64,000 nucleotides of DNA from Streptomyces sclerotialus (GTDB lineage: Bacteria > Actinomycetota > Actinomycetes > Streptomycetales > Streptomycetaceae), in assembly GCA_000719105.1 (NCBI GenBank), contig JODX01000030.1, forward strand, positions 60,410 through 124,409. The letters run 5' to 3'. Under the pieces are notes generated by a model. It had not been told where the DNA came from, searched no databases, and saw nothing but the letters and a program-made list of their open reading frames with translations. How positions within the stretch are numbered: position 1 is the first letter of the stretch; the number at the start of each line of letters is the position of its first letter. This document shows positions 55,385 to 64,000 of the stretch, piece after piece. Made by a program: the position numbers and the translations under genes.

Positions 55385-56011
55385 TCAGGGGCGTGTCAGC
55401 CGGATGCGGGTGTCGACGACGCCCTCCACCGCGCGCACCGCCCGTGCCAGCAACGGCACCAGTGTCCTGTCGGGGAACGCGCCGCCCAGGGTCACCACTC
55501 CCTCGGTCACGCCGACGGTCACCTGGGAGGCGGCCGGTATCGGGGCGACGACGGTGCGGCGGATCTCGTCGGCGATCTCCTCGTCCGGGCGCAGGAACAC
55601 CTTGAGGAGATCACTGCGGCTGACCACGCCTTCGAGTACGCCCACCGAGTCGACGACCGGCAGCCGCTTGACGCGGCGGCGCGCCATGATGCGGGCCGCC
55701 TCGGCGATCGTGGCGTCCGCGTGCACCGTGACGGCCGGAGTGCTCATCAGTTCCCCTGCGGTCAGCGCGGCTGCCTTGGCCCGTTCGGTGCGTCCGTCCG
55801 TCTCTCCTGCGGCGTCCCGTAGTTCCTCCTTCAGCAGCAGATCCGCTTCCGAGACCACTCCGATCACCCGGCCCTCGCCCGCCAGGACCGGCAGAGCGCT
55901 CACTTACCACTGGTTGATCAGCTGCACGATCTCCTTGAAGGGGGCGTTACGGCCGATGGCGATGACATTGTGGGACATCACATCGCTCACGATGCGCGGA
56001 GCGTCGGGCAT
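55385..56011 (-). pseudogene. CBS-BON protein interrupted by an in-frame TAA
   Basis: The first part (starts MPDAPRIVSDVMSHNVIAIG, ends QLINQW) hits TAA at 55906-55904. The frame continues at once with VSALPVLAGEGRVIGVVSEADLL, GELMSTPAVTVHADATIAEAARIMARRRVKRLPVVD, DLLKVFLRPDEEIADEIRR and a BON domain (VTVGVTEGVVTLGGAFPDRTLVPLLARAVRAVEGVVDTR). Intact relatives read QW-K/R-VSALPV, so a single substitution could have made the stop. CBS-BON proteins belong to dormancy regulons. The second half could be made from its GTG but would lack half of the first CBS domain. Confidence 0.75.
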
Positions 56012-56073
56012 CACGGTCTCCCCAGGTATATGGACGACTTGCACGTCTCGGGGGCGGGTGTGTCGGGCACCGG

Positions 56074-56472
56074 TCAGGGGTCGCTCATCAGGTCCTGGGC
56101 CACCACCCGGTGGTGTGCCGTGACGCGGGCCGCCTCGGCGATGGTCGCGTCGCTGTGGACGGTGACGGCCGGGTGGGACATCAGCTGTCCGGCCGTCCGG
56201 GCCCGCGCCTTGGCACGGTGCGCCTGGGTGCTCGCGGTCATCCGCAGCCGGCGGAGGCGGCGCCCGGACCCGGGAGGGCCGGCCGCCTCGGCCTGCCGGA
56301 CCATCAGGTCGGTCTCGGAGATCACTCCGATGACCCTCTCGTCGTCGTCCACCACCGGCAGGCCGCTGATCCGGTGCTCGGCGAGCAGCCGGGCCACCTC
56401 CTTGAACGGCGTGCCGTAGGCGACGCGGACGACGTCGCTCGTCATGACCGTGCCGACCTTGCTGTGCTTCAT
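56074..56472 (-). CDS. CBS-domain protein, C-terminally truncated
   Basis: 132 residues. The first CBS domain is complete (MTSDVVRVAYGTPFKEVARLLAEHRISGLPVVDDDERVIGVISETDLM). The second starts normally (GQLMSHPAVTVHSDATIAEAARVTAHHRV) and then ends in an unrelated short tail. The rest of the second CBS and the BON domain are missing, so this is a damaged relative of the gene next to it. GGAAAGGCGGAAGG precedes the ATG. Confidence 0.65.
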   Translation of the reverse strand: MKHSKVGTVMTSDVVRVAYGTPFKEVARLLAEHRISGLPVVDDDERVIGVISETDLMVRQAEAAGPPGSGRRLRRLRMTASTQAHRAKARARTAGQLMSHPAVTVHSDATIAEAARVTAHHRVVAQDLMSDP

Positions 56473-56523
56473 CGCCTTCCGCCTTTCCTCGGCAGTGCCA
56501 GGAGCGCGCGGATCCGGGCGGGC

Positions 56524-59223
56524 TCAGCGGAGCCTGCGCAGATAGGGGTCGTGGGCCCGGCGAGGGAGCAACCGGACCCGTGCGTCGAGCGTGGTGACGC
56601 TCTCGGGCCGGGCGAGTACCGGGTTGAGGTCGGCCTCCGCGAGCTGCGGCAGATCGCCCGCCATCCGGGACAGACGCAGCAGCAGTTGCTCCAGTCCTGG
56701 CAGATCCACCGGACCGGTGCCGTCGCCCCCGAAGAGCAGTGGGGCGCAGCGCGGGGAGGTGATCAGGTCGTGCACGTCGTGGTCGGTGAGTGGAGTGAGC
56801 CGTGCGGCCTGGTCGGCGAGGACCTCGGTGGCCGTGCCGCCGAGCCCGAACAGCACCAGCGGCCCGAACACCTCGTCCTGCACCACACCGGCCAGCAACT
56901 CGGTGCCGCGCCGGGCGAGCGGCTGCACCACCACACCGGTCATCAGATGGCCGAAGCGGACGTCGAAGTCGCGGAAGGCCGCGCGTACTTGCGCGTCGCC
57001 GCGCAGGTCGAGGTGGATCGCGTGCTCGATGGTCTTGTGGATCAGGCCGGGCCAGTACGCCTTGAGGACGACCAGCCCGCCGGGTCCTCGCAGCCGCTGG
57101 GCGGCCAGCACCGCCTCGTCCTCCGTCTGTGCCCAGGCCCACGGCAGTTGCGGAATGCCGTAGCAGCCGAGGAGCTCGGCGCAGGTGCGCGGGTCGAGCC
57201 AGCCGCCGTCCGGGGTGTTCTCCAGGTAGCGGGCGACGACCGCATGGGCGCGCGGGGTGTCGATGCCGTCGAGGTCGGGCACGGTGCCGGGCGGCCGGGC
57301 GAGCCGGCGTGCGCGTTCGACGGCGTGGGCGAGGGCGCGGGCGGCGGCCTGCGGATCGGCGTACGCGGGCACCTGGCCGGTGTCCGACGGCAGCAGCCGT
57401 ACGGGTGCCTCCTGGTCGAGGAGGACCGCGGCGACCGTTCGGGAGCGACGTCCGGGGGCTTGGGTCAGGGCTGTGACCAGAACGTCGCCGGTCGCCGCGG
57501 CGACCGCGGTCGGCACCAGCGTGACCAGTACCGTGTCGATGCCGTCGTGGGCCGCGAGGCGGTCCACACAGGCGCGCAGCTGCTCCTCGGAGACCGCGGC
57601 CGTGGCGTCGACGGGATTGCCGGGCGAGGCGCCCGGCGGCAGCACGCCGCGCAGGTCGTCGACCAGGCCGGGAGCGAGCGGGGGAAGGCTGAGTCCGGCT
57701 TCCGCGCAGGCGTCGGCCGTGAGCACGCCGACGCCGCCGGCGTTGGTGACCACGGCGACCCGGCCGCCCGTCGGCAGCGGCTGGGAGTGCAGCAGGGCCG
57801 CGGCTTCGAGGAGTTCGGGGACGGTGCGCGTGGCGGTGATCCCGGCCTGGGTGAACAGGGCGCGTCGCGTGATGGTCGTGGTGGCGGCGGCCGCGGTGTG
57901 CGAGGCGGCTGCGCGCCGGCCCGCCTCGGTCCGGCCGGCGTCGACGGTCAGGATCGGCATGCGCCGGGTGACGCGGCGCGCCGTACGCGAGAACGCGCGC
58001 GGGTTGCCGAAGGACTCCAGGTGCAGCAGGGCCAGATCGGTGCGGCCGTCGGACTCCCACCACTGCAGCAGGTCGTTGCCGCTGACGTCGTACTTGTCGC
58101 CCAGCGAGACGAAGCTGGACACGCCGATGCCGAGCCGCTGGAGCCCGCCGAGCAGGGCGATGCCGACCCCGCCGGACTGCACGGCGACCCCCGCGGTGCC
58201 CGGTTCGGGGTGGGCGGCGGCGAAGGTGGCGTCCAGGCGCACCGTCTCCTCGGTGTTCGCCAGGCCCAGGCAGTTGGGCCCGACCAGCCGCATGTCGTGG
58301 CTGCGGCAGACCGCCAGGAGAGCCGCGGCCTGCCGGGCGCCGAGTCCGGCGGAGACCACCAGCAGCGCCCGCACGCCGAGCTTTCCGCACTCCTCGGCGA
58401 CCTGCGGGACGTCGCTGGCCGGCACGGCGATCACCGCGAGGTCGGGAACCAGCGGCAGAGCGCCGACGGACGGGCAGGCGTGCACGCCCAGGATCGTCGA
58501 GACGTTCGGATTGACCGCGAAGAGCCGGCCCGTGAACCCACCGGTGGACAGCTTGCGCAGCACAGCCCGGCCCACCGAGCCCGGCCTGCGGCCCGCCCCG
58601 ACGACGACCACGGACCTGGGCCGCAGCAGCGGTGTCAGACTGGCCAGGTCAGCGGCCTGCCCGCGCCCTTCGACGGACGTCAGGTAGTCCTCCGTCTCGT
58701 CGAGCGGGATGGTGCAGTGGACCTCCGGCCCCTCGAAGTGGCGCGCGGTCCGCAGGCCCAGATCGGCGAAGACCTTGAGCACCTCGTGGTTCTCGGCGAG
58801 CGCGTCGGCCGTGAAGGCCCTGATGCCGCGCGCGCGGGCGGCGGAGACCAGATGCTCGAGCAGCAGCGTGCCCACTCCGCGGTGGTGCCAGCCGTCGTCG
58901 ACCGCGAGGGCGATCTCCGCGGTGCCGGCGGCCTCCCCGGACGTCTCGTACTCGGCGATGCCGATGATCCGGCCGCCGTGTGTGGCGACGAGTGCCCGGT
59001 GGCCGGGGGTCGCGGGCCCGGCGATCCGGGCCGCTGCCTGCTCGCCGGAGCGCCGGCTGACGGTGAAGAACCGCAGGCGCAGGTTCGCGTCCGACATCCG
59101 GTCGTAGAGCCGGAGGACGGCCTCCCGGTCGTCCGGTCCTGCGGGCCGTATGCACACGGTCGTGCCGTCGGTGAGCAGGGCGTGCACCCGCTCGCCGTCA
59201 CCGGAGGCAGGAAGGGCGGTCAT
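56524..59223 (-). CDS. Pat-like GNAT acetyltransferase fused to ADP-forming acyl-CoA ligase domains
   Basis: 899 residues. An N-terminal GNAT domain (about 20-170) contains IALAVDDGWHHRGVGTLLLEHLV, the acetyl-CoA pyrophosphate loop. A CoA-binding domain (RSVVVVGAGRRPGSVGRAVLRKL), succinyl-CoA-synthetase-like and ATP-grasp domains (GLVVLKAYWPGLIHKTIEHAI; ELLAGVVQDEVFGPLVLFGLGG) follow. This is the layout of Pat/YfiQ lysine acetyltransferases. They inactivate acetyl-CoA synthetase by acetylation; the synthetase at 41.8 kb has the target lysine context. In mycobacteria, related proteins sit in DosR-type loci. Confidence 0.88.
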   Translation of the reverse strand: MTALPASGDGERVHALLTDGTTVCIRPAGPDDREAVLRLYDRMSDANLRLRFFTVSRRSGEQAAARIAGPATPGHRALVATHGGRIIGIAEYETSGEAAGTAEIALAVDDGWHHRGVGTLLLEHLVSAARARGIRAFTADALAENHEVLKVFADLGLRTARHFEGPEVHCTIPLDETEDYLTSVEGRGQAADLASLTPLLRPRSVVVVGAGRRPGSVGRAVLRKLSTGGFTGRLFAVNPNVSTILGVHACPSVGALPLVPDLAVIAVPASDVPQVAEECGKLGVRALLVVSAGLGARQAAALLAVCRSHDMRLVGPNCLGLANTEETVRLDATFAAAHPEPGTAGVAVQSGGVGIALLGGLQRLGIGVSSFVSLGDKYDVSGNDLLQWWESDGRTDLALLHLESFGNPRAFSRTARRVTRRMPILTVDAGRTEAGRRAAASHTAAAATTTITRRALFTQAGITATRTVPELLEAAALLHSQPLPTGGRVAVVTNAGGVGVLTADACAEAGLSLPPLAPGLVDDLRGVLPPGASPGNPVDATAAVSEEQLRACVDRLAAHDGIDTVLVTLVPTAVAAATGDVLVTALTQAPGRRSRTVAAVLLDQEAPVRLLPSDTGQVPAYADPQAAARALAHAVERARRLARPPGTVPDLDGIDTPRAHAVVARYLENTPDGGWLDPRTCAELLGCYGIPQLPWAWAQTEDEAVLAAQRLRGPGGLVVLKAYWPGLIHKTIEHAIHLDLRGDAQVRAAFRDFDVRFGHLMTGVVVQPLARRGTELLAGVVQDEVFGPLVLFGLGGTATEVLADQAARLTPLTDHDVHDLITSPRCAPLLFGGDGTGPVDLPGLEQLLLRLSRMAGDLPQLAEADLNPVLARPESVTTLDARVRLLPRRAHDPYLRRLR

Positions 59224-59339
59224 CGCGTGCCTTTCGTCGGCTGTCGGCAGGTTGACAGTGTCAGCATCCGCTTCGGGAGCTCCGGACCCGAGAGGCCGGT
59301 AGGGCAGGGCACAGGGCCGGACGGCCCCGACGCCGGACC

Positions 59340-59597
59340 TCACGGCAGTGGTTCGCCCAGCTCCGTCTCGACGGCGTCCGCCATCGCCCGCAGGACGTCG
59401 AGCGTGCGCCGTGCCTCGGCCTCGTCGACCTCGGTGATCGCGAACCCGACGTGCACGACGACGTACGTCCCGACGTCCGCCCCGGGCGTGTAGTCGAGGC
59501 AGACCTCCCGCCGTACGCCGCCGAAGTCGACGGTGGCCATGCGCAGTCCGGCGTCGTCGTGGACCTCCAGGACCTCACCGGGGATGCCCAGGCACAT
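59340..59597 (-). CDS. hypC: Hydrogenase maturation chaperone HypC
   Basis: 85 residues starting MCLGIPGEVLEV, where the Cys2 binds the Fe(CN)2CO precursor. ATVDFGGVRREVCLDY and VGTYVVVHVGFAITEVDEAEARRTLD are the rest of the family. Lies 5 bp after hypF; 116 bp separate it from the Pat-like gene. Acts with HypD. Confidence 0.93.
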   Translation of the reverse strand: MCLGIPGEVLEVHDDAGLRMATVDFGGVRREVCLDYTPGADVGTYVVVHVGFAITEVDEAEARRTLDVLRAMADAVETELGEPLP

Positions 59598-59602
59598 ACG
59601 CC

Positions 59603-61879
59603 TCACCTCTCCTCCTCGGCCAGCCGGGCGGCGGCCACCGCGGCCTGGCCGTAACTGATGCCGCCGTCCCCGACCGGTACCTCGCCGCCCACCAGCACCC
59701 GCAGCCCCTGGGTGCGCAGCAGTCGCCGTACCTCCGTCAGCAGACGGGCGTTGACGAAGCAGCCGCCGCCCAGGCAGACGGTGCGCGGGGCGCCGTCCTC
59801 GACGGCTCGTGCGACGAGATCGGCGGTGGCGCGGGCGAGCGCGAGGTGGAAGGCGGCCGCCAGTTGCGCCACGGACTCGCCGCTCGCCCGGCGGTCCAGC
59901 AGATCGGTCACGGTCGGCGTCGAGTCGTAGACCCACAGGCCGTCCGCCCGCACGATCCGGTGGGCCAGGGGCACCGCGGACACGGTGCCCGCCGCGGCCT
60001 CCAGAAGCACGGCCGCCTCGCCCTCGTAGCGGACGGTGTCCGCCAGCCCGAGCAGGGAGGCGACCGTGTCGAACAGCCGTCCCGCGCTGGAGGCGCGCGG
60101 GCAGTTGATCCCGCGGGCCACCATCGCGCGCACGGCACGGACCCCGGCCGGATCGAGGCGGTGGGTGAGGCCTTGATACAGCCGGGGGTGGGGGCGCGGC
60201 GAGCCCAGTGGCTCGGAGTCCAGGAGATGGCCGAGCGCCGTGCGGGAGGGATGGCGTACCGCCGCGTCGCCACCGGGCAGGGGCGCGGTCGCGAACCTGC
60301 CCACACGGCGGTAGCCGCACAGATCGGCGACGAGGATCTCCCCGCCCCACAGGGTGCCGTCGTCCCCGAGGCCCAGTCCGTCGTAGGCCACCCCGAGGAA
60401 AGGACCGCGCACCCCGTGCTCCGCCGCGACCGCCGCCACATGCGCATGGTGGTGCTGCACCGCGATCCGCCGCAGCGGCTGCTCCCGCGCCCACTGCGTG
60501 GACAGGTAGCCGGGGTGCAGGTCGTGGGCGAGCACCGCCGGTTCGATACCGGTGAGCCGCTTGAGGTCGTCGTACGACCGGCGGAACGCGTCGTACGTCG
60601 GCACATCGGCCAGGTCTCCGGTGTGCGGCCCGAGACGGGCGCGGCCGTCGGCGGCGAGCGTAAAGGTGTGCTTGAGCTGGGCGCCGGCTCCGGCCAGCGG
60701 GGTGCGGACGGCCAGCGGCAACGGCGCGGGGGACAGGCCGCGCGCCCGGCGCACGGTGATCCGCGTCCGGCCGGTCAGCTGGACCACGGAGTCGTCGTAG
60801 CGGGAGCGGATCGGCCGGTCATGAGTGAGGAAGCCGTCGGCGACGGATGCGAGGGCGGTACGGGCCTCGGTGTCCTCCACGGCGATCGGCTCGTCGCTCA
60901 GGTTGCCGCTGGTCACCACGAGGGGGCGGGCCGACTCGTCGAGCAGGAGGTGATGCAGGCCGGTGGTGGGCAGGAACAGGCCGAGGCGCGGCGCACCCGC
61001 GCGCACGCCGGCCGCGAGGGCGTGCCCGCGGCGCGGTGCCAGCAGCACCACCGGACGCGCCGGTGAGGTCAGCACCGCATGCTCGGCACTGCCGATGCGT
61101 GCCAGCCGGGCCGCCGTCCCGACGTCCCGCACCATGACCGCGAACGGCTTCGCCGGACGGCGTTTACGGCCGCGCAGCCTCGCCACGGCCGCGGAGTCGG
61201 TCGCGTCGCACACCAACTGGTATCCGCCGAGCCCCTTCAGAGCGACGATGCCGCCGTCGGTGACCGTCTTCACCGCCGCCCGCAGCGCGTCCTCACCGCG
61301 CAGTGCCTCCCAGGCGAGCCGCGGCCCGCAGACCGGGCAGGCCACGGGCTCGGCGTGGAAGCGGCGGTCCGCGGGGTCGGCGTACTCCGCCGCACACGCT
61401 GCGCAGAGCGGGAAGCGCCGCATGGTCGTGCGGTCACGGTCGTAGGGGAGGTCCTCGATGATGGTGGCGCGGGGCCCGCAGTCGGTGCAGTTGATGAACG
61501 GGTAGCGATGGCGCCGGTCTGCGGGGTCGTACAGCTCTCGCAGACACGTGGCGCAGATCGCGGCATCGGGTGGAATCTCACGGGGTGTTGTTCTGGTGAG
61601 GCGGGCCGGCCCGGCTCGTACGCAGAAGCCTTGGCCCATGGGGGAGTGTCCCTCGGTCAGGCGGACGCGCCGGACCCGGGCCAGCACTGGCCCCCCGGTG
61701 GCGAGGCGGGCGGCGAACTCGTCGATGACGTCCGGGTCACCGGCCACCTCACCTTCCACGTGTCCGTCCACGTTCGCCACCCAGCCGTCCAGGCCGAGCG
61801 CCTTCGCGGTGCGGTACACGAAGGGCCGGAAACCGACGCCCTGCACGGTCCCGTACACCTGGAAGCGCCGTACGCTCAT
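59603..61879 (-). CDS. hypF: Carbamoyltransferase HypF
   Basis: 758 residues. An N-terminal acylphosphatase domain (VYGTVQGVGFRPFVYRTA) is followed by two zinc fingers (CATCLRELYDP, CTDCGPR, CAACAAEYADP, CPVCGPR), a YrdC-like domain (GIVALKGLGGYQLVCDATD) and a Kae1-like domain (VQHHHAHVAAVAAEHG, CLGGGCFVN). It transfers carbamoyl from carbamoyl phosphate to the HypE C-terminal cysteine. ATGA overlap with the endopeptidase gene. Confidence 0.95.
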   Translation of the reverse strand: MSVRRFQVYGTVQGVGFRPFVYRTAKALGLDGWVANVDGHVEGEVAGDPDVIDEFAARLATGGPVLARVRRVRLTEGHSPMGQGFCVRAGPARLTRTTPREIPPDAAICATCLRELYDPADRRHRYPFINCTDCGPRATIIEDLPYDRDRTTMRRFPLCAACAAEYADPADRRFHAEPVACPVCGPRLAWEALRGEDALRAAVKTVTDGGIVALKGLGGYQLVCDATDSAAVARLRGRKRRPAKPFAVMVRDVGTAARLARIGSAEHAVLTSPARPVVLLAPRRGHALAAGVRAGAPRLGLFLPTTGLHHLLLDESARPLVVTSGNLSDEPIAVEDTEARTALASVADGFLTHDRPIRSRYDDSVVQLTGRTRITVRRARGLSPAPLPLAVRTPLAGAGAQLKHTFTLAADGRARLGPHTGDLADVPTYDAFRRSYDDLKRLTGIEPAVLAHDLHPGYLSTQWAREQPLRRIAVQHHHAHVAAVAAEHGVRGPFLGVAYDGLGLGDDGTLWGGEILVADLCGYRRVGRFATAPLPGGDAAVRHPSRTALGHLLDSEPLGSPRPHPRLYQGLTHRLDPAGVRAVRAMVARGINCPRASSAGRLFDTVASLLGLADTVRYEGEAAVLLEAAAGTVSAVPLAHRIVRADGLWVYDSTPTVTDLLDRRASGESVAQLAAAFHLALARATADLVARAVEDGAPRTVCLGGGCFVNARLLTEVRRLLRTQGLRVLVGGEVPVGDGGISYGQAAVAAARLAEEER

Positions 61880-62382
61880 CGCTCCCCCCGGGCCGCAGCG
61901 ACGCGGTGCCGGACGATCTCCTCCTCGACCGAATCGGCGAGGGGGTTCACGACGCCGGCGACGGCGGGCGAGAGACCGGTGCCCAGAGAACTGTCGGCAC
62001 CCTCCACCGCGTAGATGACAAGATGCCCGGGCAGACGGCCCAGCACGCGGGCGAGTTCGACGGCCTCACCGAGTCCGAGCCCGTGCGAACTGGTCGTCGG
62101 CGGCCGGTCGAGACGCTCGGCGTCGAGCTCGATGCGATGGACCCGGCCAGGACTGCCGGGATGCGCATGTGCCGCGTCCACGACGACGGCGAGACCGGCC
62201 CCCTCCCACAGCCCGATCAGACGCCCGGGGTCGCCGTCGCAGGTGGCCAGCACGGTACCGGGCGGCAGGGGCCGGCTCTCGGCCCGCTGCCGGAGCCGGG
62301 CGACGACCGCCCACCCCACACCGTCGTCCCGCCGGAACTCGTTCCCGACGCCGACGACGGCGATCCGCGCATGCGTCCGCAT
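61876..62382 (-). CDS. Hydrogenase maturation endopeptidase
   Basis: 168 residues. RIAVVGVGNEFRRDDGVGWAVVARLR carries the family's GNxxxxDDG motif with the first nickel-binding residue, and VVVDAAHAHPGSPG has the second aspartate. It removes the C-terminal tail of the large subunit after nickel insertion. The AGGAGG is only one base from the ATG, an unusually short spacing, but no later in-frame start fits. First gene of the maturation operon, downstream of a strong palindrome. Confidence 0.85.
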   Translation of the reverse strand: MRTHARIAVVGVGNEFRRDDGVGWAVVARLRQRAESRPLPPGTVLATCDGDPGRLIGLWEGAGLAVVVDAAHAHPGSPGRVHRIELDAERLDRPPTTSSHGLGLGEAVELARVLGRLPGHLVIYAVEGADSSLGTGLSPAVAGVVNPLADSVEEEIVRHRVAAARGER

Positions 62383-62418
62383 GCCTCCTACGGTGGCCGC
62401 CCCCGGCCAGGCGCGCCA

Positions 62419-62434
62419 GGGGCCGGAAGGCCCC
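62419..62434. promoter_or_regulatory. DevR/OsdR-like box upstream of the maturation operon
   Basis: GGGGCCGGAAGGCCCC is a perfect 6-4-6 palindrome, the best of the boxes in the window. It lies 36 bp before the endopeptidase start. Confidence 0.6.
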
Positions 62435-62439
62435 GACCG

Positions 62440-62995
62440 GAGGAGGTACGGACCGCCTGATCGCCCGATCATGGTTCCACCTGCGCGTCGGCGGGGTGAG
62501 CGGCCTTGTGGATCATGCACGGGGTCGGGTTACGGCCGCCTCGGAGCGGAGGGGGCGGGCACGCCGTGAACACGAGCGAGTCCCCCGAAGCCACCGAGTG
62601 GCGTTGGTTCGGTTCGTCAGGCACCTTCGGCCGGTGTCCGGATCAGGAGCACCGGGCTGTGCGAACTTCTTGATGGATCTGGCCTCACCGGAGGGCATCG
62701 CGGTGCCACACTCGAACAAGTGCCGATTATCCCGACAAGTACCCGCACTCTCGAGACGCCCTCGACTAGAAACAGGGCACGCACTTGAGGTCGTGCACTC
62801 AATGTCGGCTGTTCAGTCACCGTACGCCGTTGTTCAAGCGGGCCGACTTTCCTCCGATCTCTCCGCCATGGCGTAGGACGTGCTTCGGCGACCACAGCTT
62901 CTGCGATGGTTCTGCTTTTCTGGCCGAGGTTTTTGCATGGCAGTCGTGAAGTGCCATCCAGTCGGCAGTACTGTTCCGATGCACGACGCGAGGGA
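62440..62995. other. Gene-free stretch, partly of lower GC
   Basis: No frame is convincing. From about 62690 to 62995 GC drops visibly below the surroundings (for example tracts such as AACAAGTGCCGATTATC and TTCTGCTTTTCTGG), as in IS-flanking DNA, but no terminal repeat or transposase is visible. Confidence 0.4.
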
Positions 62996-62999
62996 GTAG

Positions 63000-63190
63000 T
63001 GGTTCTCCTCTTCCTGTGCGAAGCGCGGCCGCAGCACTGTGTGCAGCCCGTACAGGCGGGCCCGCGGGTCCCCCAGCTGCTCCGGCATCGGCACGCCGTC
63101 GGTGCCGGCGAGCGTCGGGGGGCGATGCGCCGGGCGAGCCGTTCGGTCTCGGTGTGGACGCGGCTGATCGTGGCGGTCGCCTCCGGGCTG
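63000..63190 (-). pseudogene. Hemerythrin-like domain remnant
   Basis: TATISRVHTETERLARRIAP lies in one frame and MPEQLGDPRARLYGLHTVLRPRFAQEEENHYSLAS in the next. The H..E...L and LYGLH..L..HF.QEEE..(Y/F) patterns match the hemerythrin (HHE) module found alone or at the end of some Streptomyces metal-transport ATPases. A frameshift separates the pieces and one iron-binding histidine position (PRF in place of HF) has changed. Non-functional. Hemerythrins are oxygen- or iron-sensing proteins and fit the redox theme. Confidence 0.55.
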
Positions 63191-63639
63191 CCGAGTGCGG
63201 GGACCGGCGCTGGACACGCCCTGGTGCACTTCGCGCACCGCCGTCAGGGCCTCGGCCGCGGTGCCGGCGGTGAGCCGGGCGGCGCCGTGCACAGCCTTCG
63301 AGGCGGCCTGCGGGTCATCGTGCTCGGCGGCGAAGCGATGCACGAGGGTCTCCGTAGCGAGTTGGAGGGCAGGACCGGCTGGCCGGTAATGGCTCCGGAG
63401 CATGTCAGAAACAGTGATTCCAGGACGTTGTGCGTCCCGGGTGCCTGGAGGGAAGTTTTGAGTATCCCATCAGGATTCGGGCGAATCCGTGGGCGGTCAT
63501 CAGAAAACGATGGTTCGTTGCAGCGAAGCGCACAGGTTCGGCCACGGTCGGAGCAGTAGAGGGCATCCGGGGATGCAGAGGACGCTGATGCGCTGTGATG
63601 GTCCATTCTCCGTACATATGCCAGCCGGTTGGGGCCGAC

Positions 63640-64000
63640 ATGGACGAGGTCAGTACAACGTCACCGAGCGAGGCGATAGCGGCCGAGGCAATAGCGGCGG
63701 GGTCGTCGTCTTGTCGCTGCGGTGCCTCTTCCGTGGGGGACGGGCCCGGGGAGGCGGAGGAGCGGTTCCGGGGGTTGCTGGAGGCGGCGCCGGACGCGAT
63801 GGTGATCGTGGACGATGCGGGTCGTATCCGGCTGGTCAACGCGCAGACCGAGTCGCTGTTCGGGTACCGTCAGCGACCGCAAAGCCGCCGAACAGCGGTT
63901 TCGGGGGTTGCTGGAGGCGGCGCCGGACGCGATGGTGATCGTGGACGATGCGGGTCGTATCCGGCTGGTCAACGCGCAGACCGAGTCGCTGTTCGGGTAC
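63640..64000 (+). pseudogene. PAS-repeat sensor protein, N-terminal part, out of frame after first PAS
   Basis: An ATG at 63640 leads into a Ser/Ala-rich start, then [36 protein letters not shown], the first half of a PAS domain. Frame breaks there. [18 protein letters not shown] begins a second PAS in another frame, and the window ends inside it. Multi-PAS proteins of this kind are redox or signal-sensing kinases or phosphatases in Streptomyces. The abrupt joining of half a PAS to the SDRKAAEQ linker suggests a deletion between repeats. No good ribosome-binding site. Confidence 0.6.
63762..64000 (+). repeat. 106-bp direct repeat encoding half a PAS domain
   Basis: 63762-63867 and 63895-64000 are identical except for one base (TTC/TTT). 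The offset of 133 bp is not a multiple of three, so the copies lie in different frames. The second copy runs to the window end and may continue. Confidence 0.9.

Noticed and set aside
56110..59493. An 1127-codon open frame on the plus strand
   Set aside because: Antisense to the Pat-like gene, whose GNAT and ligase motifs are clear; no homology of its own.

Overview
The window is about 72% GC, with strong G/C third-codon bias, dense translationally coupled operons (ATGA and GTGA overlaps), frequent GTG starts and actinobacterial families throughout. It looks like an accessory (chromosome-arm) region of a Streptomyces or a close relative. Many genes are broken: there are transposase fragments, frameshifts, in-frame stops and fusions.

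Layout. 0-9 kb: the tail of a LysR regulator, a damaged IS605-type element, a chorismate mutase, two AfsR/LuxR-type NTPase regulators (one without its DNA-binding domain), an orphan CDI-type immunity protein, an ABC exporter, then saccharopine-dehydrogenase and IS630 debris. 9-12 kb: a copper polysaccharide monooxygenase behind a perfect CebR operator, and a secreted RTX-repeat protein. 12-23 kb: a cobalamin-responsive block with three cobalamin riboswitches. One precedes a BtuFCD-type importer. One precedes an unusual operon (27-residue leader peptide, GHMP kinase, fold-type-II PLP enzyme, ATP-grasp ligase, frameshifted MFS transporter, methyltransferase). One precedes a thioredoxin-like [2Fe-2S] ferredoxin. 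I consider the middle operon the most novel system here.

23-36 kb and 54-64 kb: a decaying dormancy/redox-stress regulon of the DevR (DosR/OsdR) kind. It holds a DevR-like response regulator, a wrecked DevS-like kinase, universal stress proteins, CBS-domain proteins, an Rv1733c-type protein with an internal stop, P-type ATPases, OsmC and hemerythrin fragments, and a PAS-repeat sensor at the right edge. A recurring palindrome close to GGGNCC-N4-GGNCCC lies upstream of the regulator, a P-type ATPase, the hydrogenase operon and the hydrogenase-maturation operon, and is the likely shared operator. 36-41.5 kb: a copper island (DUF6153, DUF305, CsoR, a cupredoxin/P1B-ATPase/YHS fusion, small membrane proteins) with a large nested palindrome between its divergent halves.

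41.8-47.5 kb: a tightly coupled operon of acetyl-CoA-synthetase-like enzyme, E1-alpha, E1-beta and E2 of a 2-oxoacid dehydrogenase, and an acyl carrier protein. 47.5-54.3 kb (minus): a group 3b-type [NiFe] hydrogenase (HyhBGSL) with an embedded cyclic-nucleotide-binding-like protein plus HypD and HypE. 56.5-62.4 kb (minus): a Pat-like GNAT/acyl-CoA-ligase fusion, HypC, HypF and the hydrogenase endopeptidase. HypA and HypB are not in the window. Hydrogenase, acetate/pyruvate enzymes and stress proteins together suggest redox balancing during oxygen limitation, as for the DosR-controlled Hyh of mycobacteria.
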